The notes beneath the pieces were generated by a model. The model worked only from the letters and a program-made list of their open reading frames with translations. It was not told the DNA's origin and did no database searches. Positions 11,701 through 24,470 of a stretch of 64,000 nt of DNA are shown here, one piece after another (positions within the stretch are counted from its first letter, which is position 1; each line of letters begins with the position of its first letter). Source of the DNA: Isoetes taiwanensis (Eukaryota > Streptophyta > Lycopodiopsida > Isoetales > Isoetaceae). The stretch covers positions 5,739,727 through 5,803,726 of the forward strand of contig JAJEKV010000006.1 in the NCBI GenBank assembly GCA_021234155.1. The letters run 5' to 3'. The translations under genes were made by a program, and so were the position numbers.

Positions 11701-14700
11701 AGGAGAAAAGAATCGTAATAAGATCTGAAGAACAAGCAAACTCCATTCAAGGTTCTTCCAGCCATGAGACAATTTCCCGCTCTCCATGTCTATGGAATGT
11801 TGAAGAAGTTGAGCCTCCTGCACGTATGTTCTCTTTTTGAGTTGTTATCAGTGTCTGCTTGCTTTCTTATTGCTATAATACTTATTTTTTCTTTCATTCC
11901 TTTCTTTTCCGTAAATGCAGTGCCATCACATTTCAAGCAAGTTCTGGAGGATGAGTTTCCTGTAAATATGCACAATTCCTTTTAAGACTGCTCGGTTATT
12001 CTTCGTGCAAATTTAAGGCAACCAAATTCTGGTGTCACGCGCCATATACATGAACCTGCACCGTTCTAGATAATTTCTCAATTTAGATCTTAAGCATTTC
12101 CTAATTAATATCATAAAAACATGTAAATACCTCCCGTCCATGACTTCCATCCATAACCTAGTGATAGTTATCGAGTCGCTATGGTTTCATAGCTCTTATT
12201 ACATCTTTGTCATATATCTTTGGGACATTCATGTGGGAGAATCTGAACTTTACTATTTTTGACAGATTGATGTCGAGGAGTTCTATCGGTTGTTTTTTTC
12301 TGATGATGCAGTCCATTTTGTTGCAAAATATCACAAAAGTTGTGGTAATCAAGGTAATAAATTTCTGCACTGCATGCCTGTATAGTTGCTTCCTTTTTAT
12401 TTTTTATGGGTACCCTCTCTTTCTAATCAGGATAACATATAGAATTGAAATTTACACAATGGTCTGCTGACCGTAAGCTTGGGAATGTACGAGACATATC
12501 ATTCCAGCATCCTGTGAACCTCCTTTTTGGTGAGAAAATTTTTTTAGTCACAATATCGAGGATTGAGGTTCTGAGGTGGTTACCAATTATGGTCTGGCAG
12601 GTCCAAAATCTGCATACTGTCATGAAATGCAGCGTTATCGTGTTTTTAATAACAGGTAAGGAAGATCTTTACAAAGGGAACTGTTTTACCAGCTTTTCAA
12701 TATCTAATCTTATTTACAATCCAGCCATCTTGTAGTTGAGACAACACAGCGATTTACAGATATTCCATATGGAGATTATTTCCAAGTGGAGGTGAGTGTA
12801 CTTCGCAGTTGAACAAAGGTTGAATGGTATCAAGAAAATTTGCTTTAGCATTTTCTTCTTATGTTTGTGAAGTTGTGGTTGAATTTCGTAATGTATCCAG
12901 AAGTTGCAACTCCAGGATAAAATATGTAAGAATAGTATATTATCTCAATCTTGGAACTGATGAACCGCAGGCGCGTTGGGATGTAAAGAGAATAGAAAAA
13001 GATGGAGGTTCACATTGTCAAGTAAATATCTCGATAAATGTGGATTTTTCTAAGAAGACTTTATGGAGAGGTATAATTTTTCTAAAGGTCATTGTCGCTA
13101 CAGTTGCTTATCTTCTCTCGGTCTTAAAATGCAGGCAAGATTGAACAAGGTACATATGATGAAAGCAAAGAAGCATACACAAGATGGGTTCACGAGGTGA
13201 GTGTTGACATTGCTGAACTTACAAAGTTCATTTCGCTTAGCATACATCTAGTCATTTTTTAATGCCCATCCACAAGGTAAAATGGTTCAATAGGTTCCGT
13301 AAATTCGTCTTTGGACAAGTATCCATTAAGATATTAAACAATCTAAGTATCCATTGAGATATTAAGCAATCTAATCACCTGTGTCTAAACAATGAATGTG
13401 TATACATATTTTGGCTTAAGCAAGTTGTGTTTATCTTTTCATCATATTACCATTCAACATGGCAACGTTGACATGGCACAAGGAGTTTTCATTTGTGGGC
13501 AACTTTACTGATATGCAGGAGTGAGGGGGATAGACATAGTGTAAACAAATATGTCCATGCCAATGGACATTTAGTCTGCCACTTTCGAAATCTTACAATT
13601 GTTTTTTTCACGTCCAAATAACCGCTTTAGCTTTTTTAGGTCCATTACATATCTTAGACCTGCTTTACTGTATGGCTGACCTCCCTAATTTGATCATATA
13701 TGTTTTAGCACTGTTGTTGAGGTGTTGTTGGTACAAAGTTGGTATACAACACCATGGTCCCACTCGAAAAGAGCCAATGCTTTTTGTGATGTCCTCTTGC
13801 AAACCTTAAGGTACAAAATGAGGTGCATATTCATCGAAGCAGTGTTTTTATGATGCTAAAGCAATCAGGTCCAAAGAATACTGCCTGGGACTATTGACTA
13901 CCCATGCAGAGATAAATCCCCAGAAAGTTAGCTCACCCAACTGAAGTAATTTCCCCTTTAGGGAAGCAATAGTAATTACATTTTCTTAACACAAGCAGCA
14001 AGCAGAACTGTGGACTCTCTTGCAGAGGAGACAAGATTTGATAAGCTCAACCTTTGCACCCAAAAGTCTTCAAACTATCAGTGAGGACTCAGTGTCTTTT
14101 GAATAGAATTTTACCATGAGATACACTGATCGAAGAGAGGTCAATCAGGTAGAAAGGTTACCTTTCTGCTATAGTATTGCAAATGCTTCCCATGCAAAAT
14201 CATGTTTCTTGCTTCCAACTCTATAACATTTGTTGTTTATATCCTCAATAGGCATTTGCATTGTTGGAGGAAGTTGGAGTCCATGGGAATGGGAAGGATA
14301 AAATCACGGCTGTGGGAGCTGCTATTGAAAATGTTGATCTGCCATCGTCGTTACCTTCGGATAGTATAAGTGGTAAATCTGCTGGTGCTCTTTGTCCTGA
14401 ATGCAGGGACCGGTATACTTTGTTGTCGACCATCTGCTTTTTTGTGCTGCTATTTGGGTCTTTTTGTAGCTTCACACCAGAATGATGATCATGGTATATG
14501 GACGTGGCCTCTTGTTGTTTGCCCATCACTGTTGCATGGATTAGGAGATGCAAGGTATTGCTGCTGACCTTTATTTACTGGCATTTCAGGTAGGGAATCA
14601 TTTAAGCAAGGTGTTCTGGAATTGGCTGAACAAGAAGGTACGTTATCACATCGTATACATCTGGCTTGGGGAACCCCATGTGAAAGGGTCATTGTAAAAA

Positions 14701-15203
14701 AAGATATCATATCTATCACAAGCATTCTCTGCTGCAGAGAAGCTGAAGGCTACATCGTACTTGGACCAGTTGCGCAGCATATGGGAATACATTGCCTTAC
14801 TAGTTGGAAAAGATCAGCTATGCAAATTGCTTCTTGCTTTTGCTGGTGTCGTGATAATTCTTATGCAGGTAATTTTCATTAATTTCTTAGCAACTGAAGG
14901 AACCATTCAGTTGAAGGTAATTAAAGGAAACATTCTTAAACACAATTATTGCTAATCTATTGCTCAACCGGGTAGGTAACTATTCTTGTTGCATTGTTAC
15001 GGCCTTCGAGATGTGGAAATTCAACTGTCGGATATGTGCAGCAAATCTCTTTCAGCAGGCTACAGAATTATGCACATTTCATAAAGGAAGAGGTTGATTT
15101 GGTGGGGCTTCAGTTGCAGACATTAAACGGCGAAGTTTCTTTGCTAAAGATGCACTTGGATTTACTTGAAAAATTGAAGCTAAATGCTGACAATATGGGG
15201 TAA
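8717..15203 (+). CDS. VAD1-like: VAD1-like GRAM/VASt-domain membrane protein
   Basis: VAD1 family proteins carry a lipid-binding GRAM domain and a VASt (StART-like) domain and restrain cell death in plants. Exons read: 8717-8854, 8952-9011, 9184-9234, 9293-9358, 9437-9532, 9886-10002, 10072-10140, about 11661-11823, 11921-11961, 12266-12353, 12443-12529, 12601-12655, 12725-12791, 12971-13070, 13135-13196, 14252-14372, 14590-14637, 14738-14868, 14976-15203. All junctions have GT/AG and the phases close, giving about 595 aa, close to Arabidopsis VAD1. GRAM covers residues about 55-165 (EDYRKLFHLP, GHMYLFERYLCFYSNILG). VASt covers about 255-420 (PSHFKQVLEDEFP, EFYRLFFSDDAVHF, TQRFTDIPYGDYF). A membrane segment lies near 507-528 (LLLAFAGVVIILMQVTILV) and a coiled coil at the C terminus. 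The acceptor of exon 8 is the least certain. The gene looks intact. Confidence 0.9.
10383..11322. mobile_element. hAT-type non-autonomous element in a VAD1-like intron
   Basis: CATAGTTC starts the element and GAACTATG ends it. The 8-bp target duplication CACTAGGT sits at 10375-10382 and 11323-11330, typical of hAT transposons. Both subterminal regions are packed with GATGCG/GCATCT words, as expected for transposase-binding sites. The middle (about 10990-11150) carries a run of 'ggcagcaaggga' tandem repeats that creates a spurious 124-codon frame. No transposase is present. It lies between exons 7 and 8 of the host gene, which still reads through. Confidence 0.88.
13197..14251 (+). other. Longest undisturbed intron of the VAD1-like gene
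   Basis: About 1.05 kb between GT at 13197 and AG at 14250-14251. I see no transposon end, RNA gene or conserved coding in it. Confidence 0.7.
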
Positions 15204-15942
15204 GTCTGACTAAGTTTGTATATAAAGTAACTTGTATATTTTGTGGACTTTGATGGCTCGAATAAATTCCTCATTTGTACAGAATTTGGATTAGATGGAT
15301 GTATAGTGAAATGTGTTTTTTTATAGCCATCTTTTGGAGTTCTAAAGGCTTTCCTCTACCTCTGGATTTACACAGTGGAAAGAAATTAAGCATGAGCAGT
15401 TATTCTTTTTTTAGGCGTTTTTTTTTCTTCTATTCTTAGGAAATCACAAGCATTATCCAGCTAGAGTATCCAATTTACTAACTTTATTGCCAGTGGGTTG
15501 GGTTTCTTTTTCTTCTATTCTTAAGGAATCACAAGCATTATCCAGCTAGAGTTAATCCAATTTACTCAAAAAAGGAAAGGTTGCTTTATTGCGAGTGGAC
15601 CGAAACCTAAGTGGACTGAAACCTAAGGAAATGAAAGAGCAAACGACCTAAAAAACATTTAGGAGGCATTTTGCCACGTCCACCACTAGTGTCGTGCCAT
15701 GTGGCATTGTTTCAAACCAAGGAAGTTAAAAAAAATAAAATTGCTCAGAGGAGCTTCTACTCCGGCGGCTTCTATTGCGACGAGCGCCATCTTTACCTTG
15801 AGGTTCAAAGCATTTACCCAGCATTCTAGAGTGTTTACCTTGCATTCCATGAGCTTACCCAGTGGTCTCACTGTTTCTAAGTGTTTCCACATTACAGGAA
15901 TGGCAAATTCCTCGGATGTCAACAAGGCTCCGCTGCACTAGA
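15204..15942. other. 3' flank of the VAD1-like gene, with a local duplication
   Basis: After the TAA at 15201-15203 the sequence is non-coding. It presumably includes the 3' UTR and polyadenylation site, but no single signal stands out. The second half carries the tandem duplication given separately. Confidence 0.5.
15424..15598. repeat. Two-copy tandem duplication, about 90 bp unit
   Basis: The block 'ttcttctattcttaggaaatcac..' through 'attgccagtgg' recurs once: copy 1 begins about 15424, copy 2 about 15508. They differ by small indels and substitutions. Confidence 0.8.
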
Positions 15943-16616
15943 GGGATGTAATCAACACTAGGCTCAAATTATGCCTATATTAGGTTAAAATTATAAGGTG
16001 GAACCATATTCCGGTTTTGGCGGAGCGGCGCCGCTCCCCTTCCCCCTTCTTTTCACAGAGATGCTGCTGTTTCAACTGCTGAATCTGGCTTTAGGAGTCT
16101 TCGACGAGGCAGCAGACGATCCGGTGCTTCAATTGCTGATCTGGTGAAAGATCCGGTGCTTCTTTCTTTTTCTGTAGATTCTGTTCTTTAGAAGCCTCTT
16201 CTTTCTTTCTCTGTAAATCCGATGCAACCTCGACATAGCCGAAGGCCATTTCTGTTCCTAGTACCTACTAAAACACTTCCAGACTGTCAATCTAGAAAAA
16301 ATAAGCCCGATTTGTTAGAGATATAGCTTGTAAACCTTGCAGGTGCTTTATAGCTTTGAGAGGCGGCTGAAGAAAGAAGCTTTTGACGTGGTTTTGGCAA
16401 ATCCGGGCAGATCAGTTTCTATTTTTGCTGTTTTTGCTGAGTTTTCTTGCTTGCATGATGCTCGCATGATGCTCTGACTATTTTTTGCGGAGATTGCTTG
16501 CTTGTCTCAAGATTTTGGTCTTCAAAATCTTGTATAAGAACATATTTCGAGCCGATTCATCACTGAAACAGAGCATTTCCCACTTGGAAATTTGAGCCTA
16601 GTGTTGATTACGTCCC
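15943..16616. mobile_element. MITE-like element with 27-bp inverted termini
   Basis: GGGATGTAATCAACACTAGG (continuing to 15969) is repeated inverted at 16590-16616 with one mismatch over 27 bp. The 674-bp element has no transposase. No convincing target duplication is visible because another inverted-repeat element abuts its right end. Superfamily unresolved. Confidence 0.7.
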
Positions 16617-16773
16617 GTAATCCACGGGAGGGGGGCATTCCGCCCTTGTAGGATCTCTCGGCGGCCCATACAGCCTCGACGGCACTCGCGGCTTCGCCGC
16701 TCGTGCACCGCCTCGGCTGGTGGCGCCGCCTCAAGACCCTACTGGGCGGAATGCCTCCCCTCCCGTGGATTAC
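16617..16773. mobile_element. Short GC-rich inverted-repeat element abutting the previous one
   Basis: GTAATCCACGGGAGGGGGGC (to 16645) is matched inverted by 16744-16773 with a single mismatch and a small length difference, closing a 157-bp unit. The centre is GC-rich (ctcgcggcttcgccgctcg is itself a hairpin). The first and last bases overlap in character with the right end of the neighbour (both carry GATTACGT), suggesting a composite or targeted insertion. Confidence 0.7.
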
Positions 16774-18172
16774 GTAATACATAATTTGAATGCCACTGTG
16801 GCAAAACCTTATCGGAGGCTCTTATTCCAACAAGGTGTCGTGCACATAGGGTAACCCTCCAGGGTCCATGGGTATATTTGCATGCTTTCGTCTCATTTTG
16901 ATGGGGGTATGCAGCGTCGGTGTCGGTATGCAATGCCCTTTGATTGCCCTCTTGGCTAGAGTCTGATTGATTGTGCTTCAGACCGTAGTCTGGACTTCGG
17001 TTTGAGAGGCCACCACATCCTTTTACATCCCAATCCCTATCACTACGGGCTTGAGAACTATTGAGGAGTCTCTACGTGGTTTGGAAGGCCACCACATTTT
17101 TTTTACAATCCCCATCTATGTCTTGCTAAAAAGTCTTCTTTTTTATAAGATGAAGGGGATGAATTACTCAATAAAAAGTAGTACAATGTTTGTCAAAGTA
17201 AGGTTACCTTTGACGATATGTAAAAAAGGGAAGAACAACAACTGAAAATATGAAATAAAAGGCAATCAAAGCCCATGTCCAAACAAGGCATTTATGATGA
17301 AATTGAAGTTGATCTCCAATGTCGGTCTATAAAAGTTATACTGAAAATTGAAGTTGATATCCCAATGTCAATTTGTAAATTTTCTGAAAGCAAAATATTT
17401 TGAGGCTTTCTCCAAACAGATGATCATATTGTCTTAGCCTTATTGATTACAACATAAAGTTACGCACCATTTAGCTGGAAGAAGATCTCCTAATCCTCCA
17501 TAGTCTTAGCTTTGCTTTCAAAGGCTCTTCGACAAAGCAATAATGTTGAGATGGTCTTCTAAATTCATGTGAAAAATGGATTTTTGGCATTGGTACACAT
17601 TGGTTATATACATTTGGCAAAATTGGTAACTTGTGATAGTTACTTCCGGTTACAATGCATAAAGGTTACTGGACAATATTATTGCTTAGCGCATTTCGAT
17701 GCTAGTGATAATAGAGCTTCATTCAAATGTTAAAACTAATAGATAGATAGATAGTACTTGTAACGAGTTACCAATTGAACATATTCCTACACAAACAATT
17801 TTTGAACTACATCCAACACAACAAATTGTTTATTGTGAATCACATACAATACAACAAATTACCTATTGTGAAAATGCAAGTATATATTCATGGTCTAGCA
17901 ATTTCTAACTATTTATCAAACACAAATTACTGTTCTATTCATTTTCTATCTTGTTGTTCCTTTCTTCCTTGTATCTTTTCCAACAATTTGTCCCACTCCA
18001 ATCTTCTCCTAAGGTTTGCTCCAAACCCGCCTTAATGCTAGTTCGGAATTGTATGATCTAGAGGGAAATCATATAGTACTTGAAAATATTTATGTGTTCC
18101 AAATGTATTTCTCGATAATATTGTTCTAAAAGTAGAAGTATTATATCTAATAATAAAAGGAATGCCTAAATC
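16774..18172. other. Intergenic DNA, no gene seen
   Basis: AT-rich sequence without recognisable coding, RNA gene or transposon terminus. A four-unit ATAG run occurs near 17740. The last five bases (18173-18177) are one copy of the LTR-element target duplication. Confidence 0.5.
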
Positions 18173-18177
18173 TTAGA

Positions 18178-19680
18178 TGTGACGCTCCCTGAATATATAC
18201 GGCGCTCCGGACGTATACAGGGACTTCCCCCTCCCATGGCAATCAGCTCACCATGAGCAGGGCCCTCCGTCTAACTGGGACCATCCGTAGAGAGATGCCC
18301 GGGTGAAGGACACTGAGGTGTCATTCGGCCCACGCCTTCAATGGGACTCCTAAGTTGCGGAAGCGTGAATACATGTTAACACACAGCATAAATCATATAT
18401 AAATAACCACCACGAAGGGTGGCACATCCATCCAAGTACTAACGGCAAAGAATATGCATCTAATCCTAAGGAAAACACCCCAAACCCCAGGTTCTACCCC
18501 GGTTCAGACTCCTGTGAGGATGGACTGACGGCTCGGTCTCAAGAGATCAACAGACAGAGGTATAACCTGGCGTTGGCTGGCATAAAACAGTGGCTAGGGT
18601 TGTCTACTCCATCCGCTCCTCCTGTGCGCACTTTGCAGATGAGTCGAATCATGCTATGGCATCACTATAGCCTTCCGGAGACGCAGACTCAAGGTATCAC
18701 CCTTCGAGCCTACTCCAGGTTTCAGACCTGGTCCGATGAGGCAGGTCAGGGAAGTGTCCCCTCCCAGGATCACAGCGGTTCCATGGGTGAGCTAGAGAAT
18801 ACGTGCCGCATCAGCGACCCCCGCATCCGTACCCGACCTACTCCCCTAACTTTATCTTCAAAGTACAGGATGCCCCATACGGGTCACACCTCTGCACCCA
18901 GGGAGTGTCAGACCCATACCCGGCCCTCTACGTGACCGGCTATCAGGCCTAGCCCACTGTAGGGTCCCAGGAGCCTTTTATGTTCGTGCAAGACCCCACC
19001 CCCACTTCACCACTGCGTCCCTTCTCCGGTGCTAAGCAATTCCATAGCATCCACGACTCGGTGGTCTCTTGTGCACAGGCCGCACCTAATGGGATAATAC
19101 AGGGCTCTATCTAGGAGCATACTACAATACATGGGCTCAGAGGTCTCTACCCCCCGTAATCCCCCATCTCCGGAGTGCTACCAAAGCACATACAGAGACT
19201 AGAGATAAGAATACTCACCAAATCAATCAAGGGTTAGCCTAACAGGTAAACCACAGAGAAAACAGAGAGAGAACACACCACAGAGAGGCGCTATGCTATA
19301 AATCGGTCTTGGGCCGCTCCGTCTCGACTAACTGAAGGGCGCCTGGCGGCTGCTTCTCCTCCTCCATCTCCAATTGCTCCTAATTCGAATTGGGGCACAA
19401 AAGCCCTAATTTGGGTGTCCAAGATGGAAACCCTGCCTTGCCCAATCGATTTGGGCCAGGTGGCATGTCATTAATTAACTAATTTGGTATTTTAGCCCTT
19501 TTTAATATTAGGATAAGCCCTAAATTCGAATTAGGGTTTTGGGTTAGGTTTCCACCTTTATAATTTAATTATTAACATAGCTAACCTTAGCTTATGAATA
19601 ATTAATGTGCCATTAATTATTCATAGTGACGTGTCATGTATTTATACTTAAATATGCGTATAAATATGTGGAACTTCACA
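18178..19680 (-). repeat. Left (3') LTR of the LARD-like element
   Basis: Starts TGTGACGCTCC and ends GGAACTTCACA on the plus strand, so TG...CA on both strands. 1503 bp. Same family as the split LTR at 2468-7889 (opposite orientation) and the relict at about 43250-44650. Confidence 0.92.
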
Positions 19681-19692
19681 TTCTCCCCACCT
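19681..19692 (-). promoter_or_regulatory. Polypurine tract of the LARD-like element
   Basis: On the minus strand AAGGTGGGGAGAA directly precedes the LTR start TGTGAAG. This is the expected primer site for plus-strand DNA synthesis. Confidence 0.75.
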
Positions 19693-22600
19693 TAAAAATG
19701 ATGCTGTCCTCAGCATCAAGACTACTCTTGTTGCAGGGCAACACATCATACATTGGAAGGAAGTCTCCCCTCCTTAAAGAGATAGCGTGAGATTATAAAT
19801 CACACAGACGTTGTCATGTTCAAAGTGATTAAGTTTGAAATGACTTGTAATGTGCATTTTTATAACTCTGGGATATAAAAGGTAGAGGTATAGGGTAGAC
19901 ATGATCATCGTTTAGAACCGTCAAAAGTGAACAGTCAAGATTTGTGAAAGTCTCACTGTTTCATTCGTGGTGACGAGTTCAGAGTTTATCTAATTTAGAA
20001 ATCATTCTTTTTATACATACGTGTAACTAATTATATATTATAGACAGGTATAGATATAAGCAAGTTCTATTTGTTCTTATAATACGGAGTTATTAATCGC
20101 GCACTGTTTAGTAGAAAGCCATTCTAATGATATTAACTTCTGTGTATATGTGTATTATGTTCCCGCTTCACTTTGTAATTCATTTCATTACAGCCAGCCC
20201 TAATTTAATTTTGTAGCAAATTTTTGTTTTCCTATTTTATTACAGTTTTAAGAACTCGTATGTTCCTATCCTTAGTGTTTAATAGGTCCTTGACAGTTAT
20301 ACTTATCCTTTAATACAACTATATATTGTACTGTATCGGACAGTCTTACCTATATACTTTAATATTAAGTACAGACAGACGTTGTTCATGACTTATTATT
20401 CATAACCTTTTTATAACCTAATCTAAGTCTCGTTATTCCCTCAGAAGTTTGTGTAAGACATACATACTTATCTACTTCTATTATATTTGATTATGTGTTT
20501 AAATAGCTCGCTCGTTTCGATTATCTTTAATCTTTCCACACTCACACTCTCTATCTTTAGCATAGATTACAGTCATGAGGACACATATTAATTCATTGGT
20601 TATGTTTATACATTTACCCGACGTCCGGATATTCTTACATTTGAATTACTTATTTATTTTATTGCTATTTTCGTAAATTTATCACGCATACAGAGACTCT
20701 TATATGTACAGGTCACAGGTACAGCTGACATATACATTCGACGTAATTGGTACTGCCCCGGTCGCTATCCGGCAGTGCTATGGCTATGCAATCGTGTTGT
20801 ATCACAGAAGGCCAATTGTGACTATGGTGTCCACGGCGGAAGCATCGAAACCATGCCTGGTCTGTCCTGAGCCTATTATATGGTGATGACTGAGCAGGTC
20901 CTGGGCTCCTACTTGAAGCAGAAGTGCTGAAGGTTGGGAATAAGGAGTGTTAAGGTATCCCTATTTTGGATGGATACTCGAGAAAGTTGGTATGACGATG
21001 CTTGGTATCTGATTGAAACACTGGACTTTATATTGCCACTCAACGTAGAAGGAGACTGGATATAGCACCATATATCCGAGGAAGAAGTGGTTTATGACTA
21101 TCTACCATTTATCACGTTAGAGAGGTACTATACTAAGGTGGAAACTGGATTATGAGTACCCAGCTCCTGAGAGGGAAACCACTTTACAAGTGTAGGTTTC
21201 GACCATGATGGTGCAGGCATAGCGTGGAAAGGTAGAGAATAATGTTGTATGAGGATGCGGATCCATAAACTACGGATTATAAAATTATGCATACGTTGCG
21301 TTTCGTAAGGAGATTGATATTCCTGAGATGTGCAATAACGATGCAAGCGTGTGCATGATTAAGATGACGACATAGTCACTTGGATACGCTTAATGACGTT
21401 GGCCAAATGCATGACCATTATGCATGGTATAATTTAAGGGAATGGCGACATCTTATGTTGGCTGGGAATATCGAGATGCCGGATGGCGCAACCATCTAAA
21501 AGCTGGAAGGTATGTTAAGTCATGTACCCACATGACAAGTGTGAGAGAAGAGGAGCTTGAGAGTTGTTGTAAACAACGTTTCAAATATAGAGAGTTTGGA
21601 AGGACACGTTGAATATAGCAAAGTCTGGAGTATGAAGGAGGCATCCAATGAACATCTCACCAAAGGAGGATGTGCTCTGGACTTGGTATTGTGTGTGTAT
21701 CCCGAGGAGTAGCTCCGCGTTGGTAGATGCGTACTAGGACCATTTACTAGGAACATAATTATAAGAAGATAGGATATATACTAGAACTTTTAGTTCACAT
21801 ATATGAATACGGAAGTAATGAAGACAAGAATTCCTATACTAGACATTAAGTATGTCCATTAGGAACTTAGGGTGGCATGTGCCCCTGTGGAAGTTATGAC
21901 TAGAGCGTGAGGACCAAGGCAACCTAAGGCTAGAGAGTCTAGAAGGTGTGGTGTGAAAACCACAGCATATATAGTACAAGCAGCTAGGTGGCTACGTCAA
22001 CGAATTACATATGAGTCTAGAGTTAGGGTTGGTGGACACACGTTACTATATCTTATAATAACAACGTGGTGGTTTCGGTTGTTTGAAGGATTAGTAGTAT
22101 TACATACTACACTAGTGAGGAGATCAAAGATGTTAATTGTGATATTCAGATGTATATCATATTAAAAGATAGTAGAATATTCATACAAGGCGAGTGAAAT
22201 ATTACTTGACAAGGTTTAAAGAATGAGCATAATGATACGCTTATATACGAAGATATTGGGTTAGGTATGCTTATCAGAGATAAGCATTCAAGTTATCCCA
22301 ATGGTTGGAGTTGTCTATCTTAGATACGTCGTACTAAGGGATATGAGGAGAGTTTAAATCAGTGAGAATAGCTAGAGTAAGTCTAGCATATACGGTGATG
22401 TTATATTCAAAAACATCCCGAGGATAGTTGGAATGGTGTTGGAATAACCGACAATGAGAGCTTAACTACTCAAAGGTTCTAGATACCAGTGTATTACTTC
22501 AACGTTACAAGCTGGAGCATTGATTTGGTTTTGGGAATAAAAAGATGTGTAAAATATCGCATCCTCTTGATGGAAGAAAAGAAGGAATACGATGACTTTG

Positions 22601-24455
22601 GCGATTAAACCTTTAGGGGTAACCGAGAAGAGGGCAATACATAGGAATTCCAAGTCCCGATAAAATCAAGACGAGGTGTATTGATCAGAAGGGTTAAGAT
22701 TATATAGACCAGTAGTCCATATAATCGAAGAATTACCCTACATGCGGTGAACAATTCTAGGTACAGAAGTAGAAGCTGGAGGATCCGTTGCCTTGAGGCA
22801 TAGACCCCTTAGAGGTTATGACTTTGAAACTCTTAAAAGTGTAAGGAACCGGATAATCTTATGGCGATTACTAACGAAGATCGAAACATTGGGTTTCCTA
22901 TTAAAAGACGAAGAGGTTGTAGTGCCTCGACTTCATTATGAGGGAGCCAAAGACGACAGCATTTGAAGCTAATCAAAAGCTGAAGTCCACATGATAACTT
23001 AAGAAAAATAGGTTAATTGTAACTAAGTATGGGTAATATGGAGGACACAGAGGATCCTTAGTGAAAGAAACCTTTAGAAAAGCTCTGCATGTGAGGTAAT
23101 AGCCTTCGAAATTATGGCATAATCCCGTGGGGGAAACCATAGGTTATGTACGGGGTTAAAGTACCATCAGGCACTAAAGGAATGGTTGAAATAAGTAGAG
23201 ACCCTATCAAATTATAGGCAGCATATACAAGTCCAACATAAAGTCGGCCCCTGTCCATTTGGGAAGCAGGTGGCGAAGCCACATGATAAAGGTACATAGG
23301 CAATGGGTTTGTTTGGAAGAACTACCACGGTTATAGTTTAGCTAAATTAGAGCAGAGCTCTAGCATTGTGGGATGTGGAGATATGTTTCTTATGTACACA
23401 CTATGTACACATACGATAAACATCTTAGGGAGGTAATCTAGGTGGCGACACAAGGAGAGAAAGATGAGCGTATCCTAATTACTGATGAAGGGTCTGGAGA
23501 TACGTTCGAATGTGCAAAGGACCGTCAATCCGTTGCATGCTAGGGTATGATGTGGTAGTTGGCACTTGAAATAAATGTCAACGGCCAATAGAATAAAGCT
23601 TAAGGTAGTGGGGTTGAGTAGTACAATAGTACAATTCCAGGATAAGTAGCGAATAGCAGTTACCTGCCAAATGTTCAAATGTGTCTTGCATAGACACCTA
23701 AGACTAGCTTTCCCACATGATCCATACCTGGATCGGGCAGAGGTGACGCCATGGGTTACATGGGGGTGCAAGTTAACATATACAGGACTCGAACATTGAT
23801 ACAAGCCCGGGTTATATTAAACGTAGGTAATTGTAGAAAGGCTCACTAAATACAAGGCAAGCACGTTGATGACTCCAGGTAACTTACGAAGGCTCACCTG
23901 CTCTTAGGCCATGACTATGGCTTAAATGAGGATGCCAAGTTATTTGGAATGCCAGAACATCGTTATAGCATCATGACAGAGAAATGTAATGATTAACATT
24001 TCCAGGATGTAGGACAATGTTGAATCATAACCCCCAATGATAGGTGGGTTGACAACAGAAAGAGCATATAATAGCGGCTTAGAAGCTACAAGACGGTTAA
24101 CGGATACGTAAAGGAGTAATTGGATTGGTGACTCTACTGAATAGAGATCACAACAAAAGGGTGATTTGTATACGCTGTGGCAGACGTAAGGGTCGGAATA
24201 CTGAAAATTGATCATAGACTTAGAAAACATATTGAAGAAGAGAAGGAATAAAGGACCCTGATGCATGATATTTAGCAATCTGGATAGAAAGGTTATTTCC
24301 TAACATGGAGGTTAGTCTTTGCTAACATGCAAAGATATACCTGTAGCTTGAAAGGCAACAAGAGCTGAAAAACTCTTTAAAGATTTGGTGCATGGCTTAG
24401 GGAAGAAGACGTCGATGTCTTAGGACAATATGGTGAATTGAATTCACGAAGGACG
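19693..24455 (-). other. Non-coding internal domain of the LARD-like element (left part)
   Basis: About 4.8 kb with only short open frames (none above 112 codons) and no retroelement protein motif that I could recognise. The right-hand 150 bp (24290-24455) are repeated at about 47940-48070, next to sequence that here lies beyond the nested insertion. Confidence 0.6.
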
Positions 24456-24470
24456 TTTTTTTTTTTTTTT

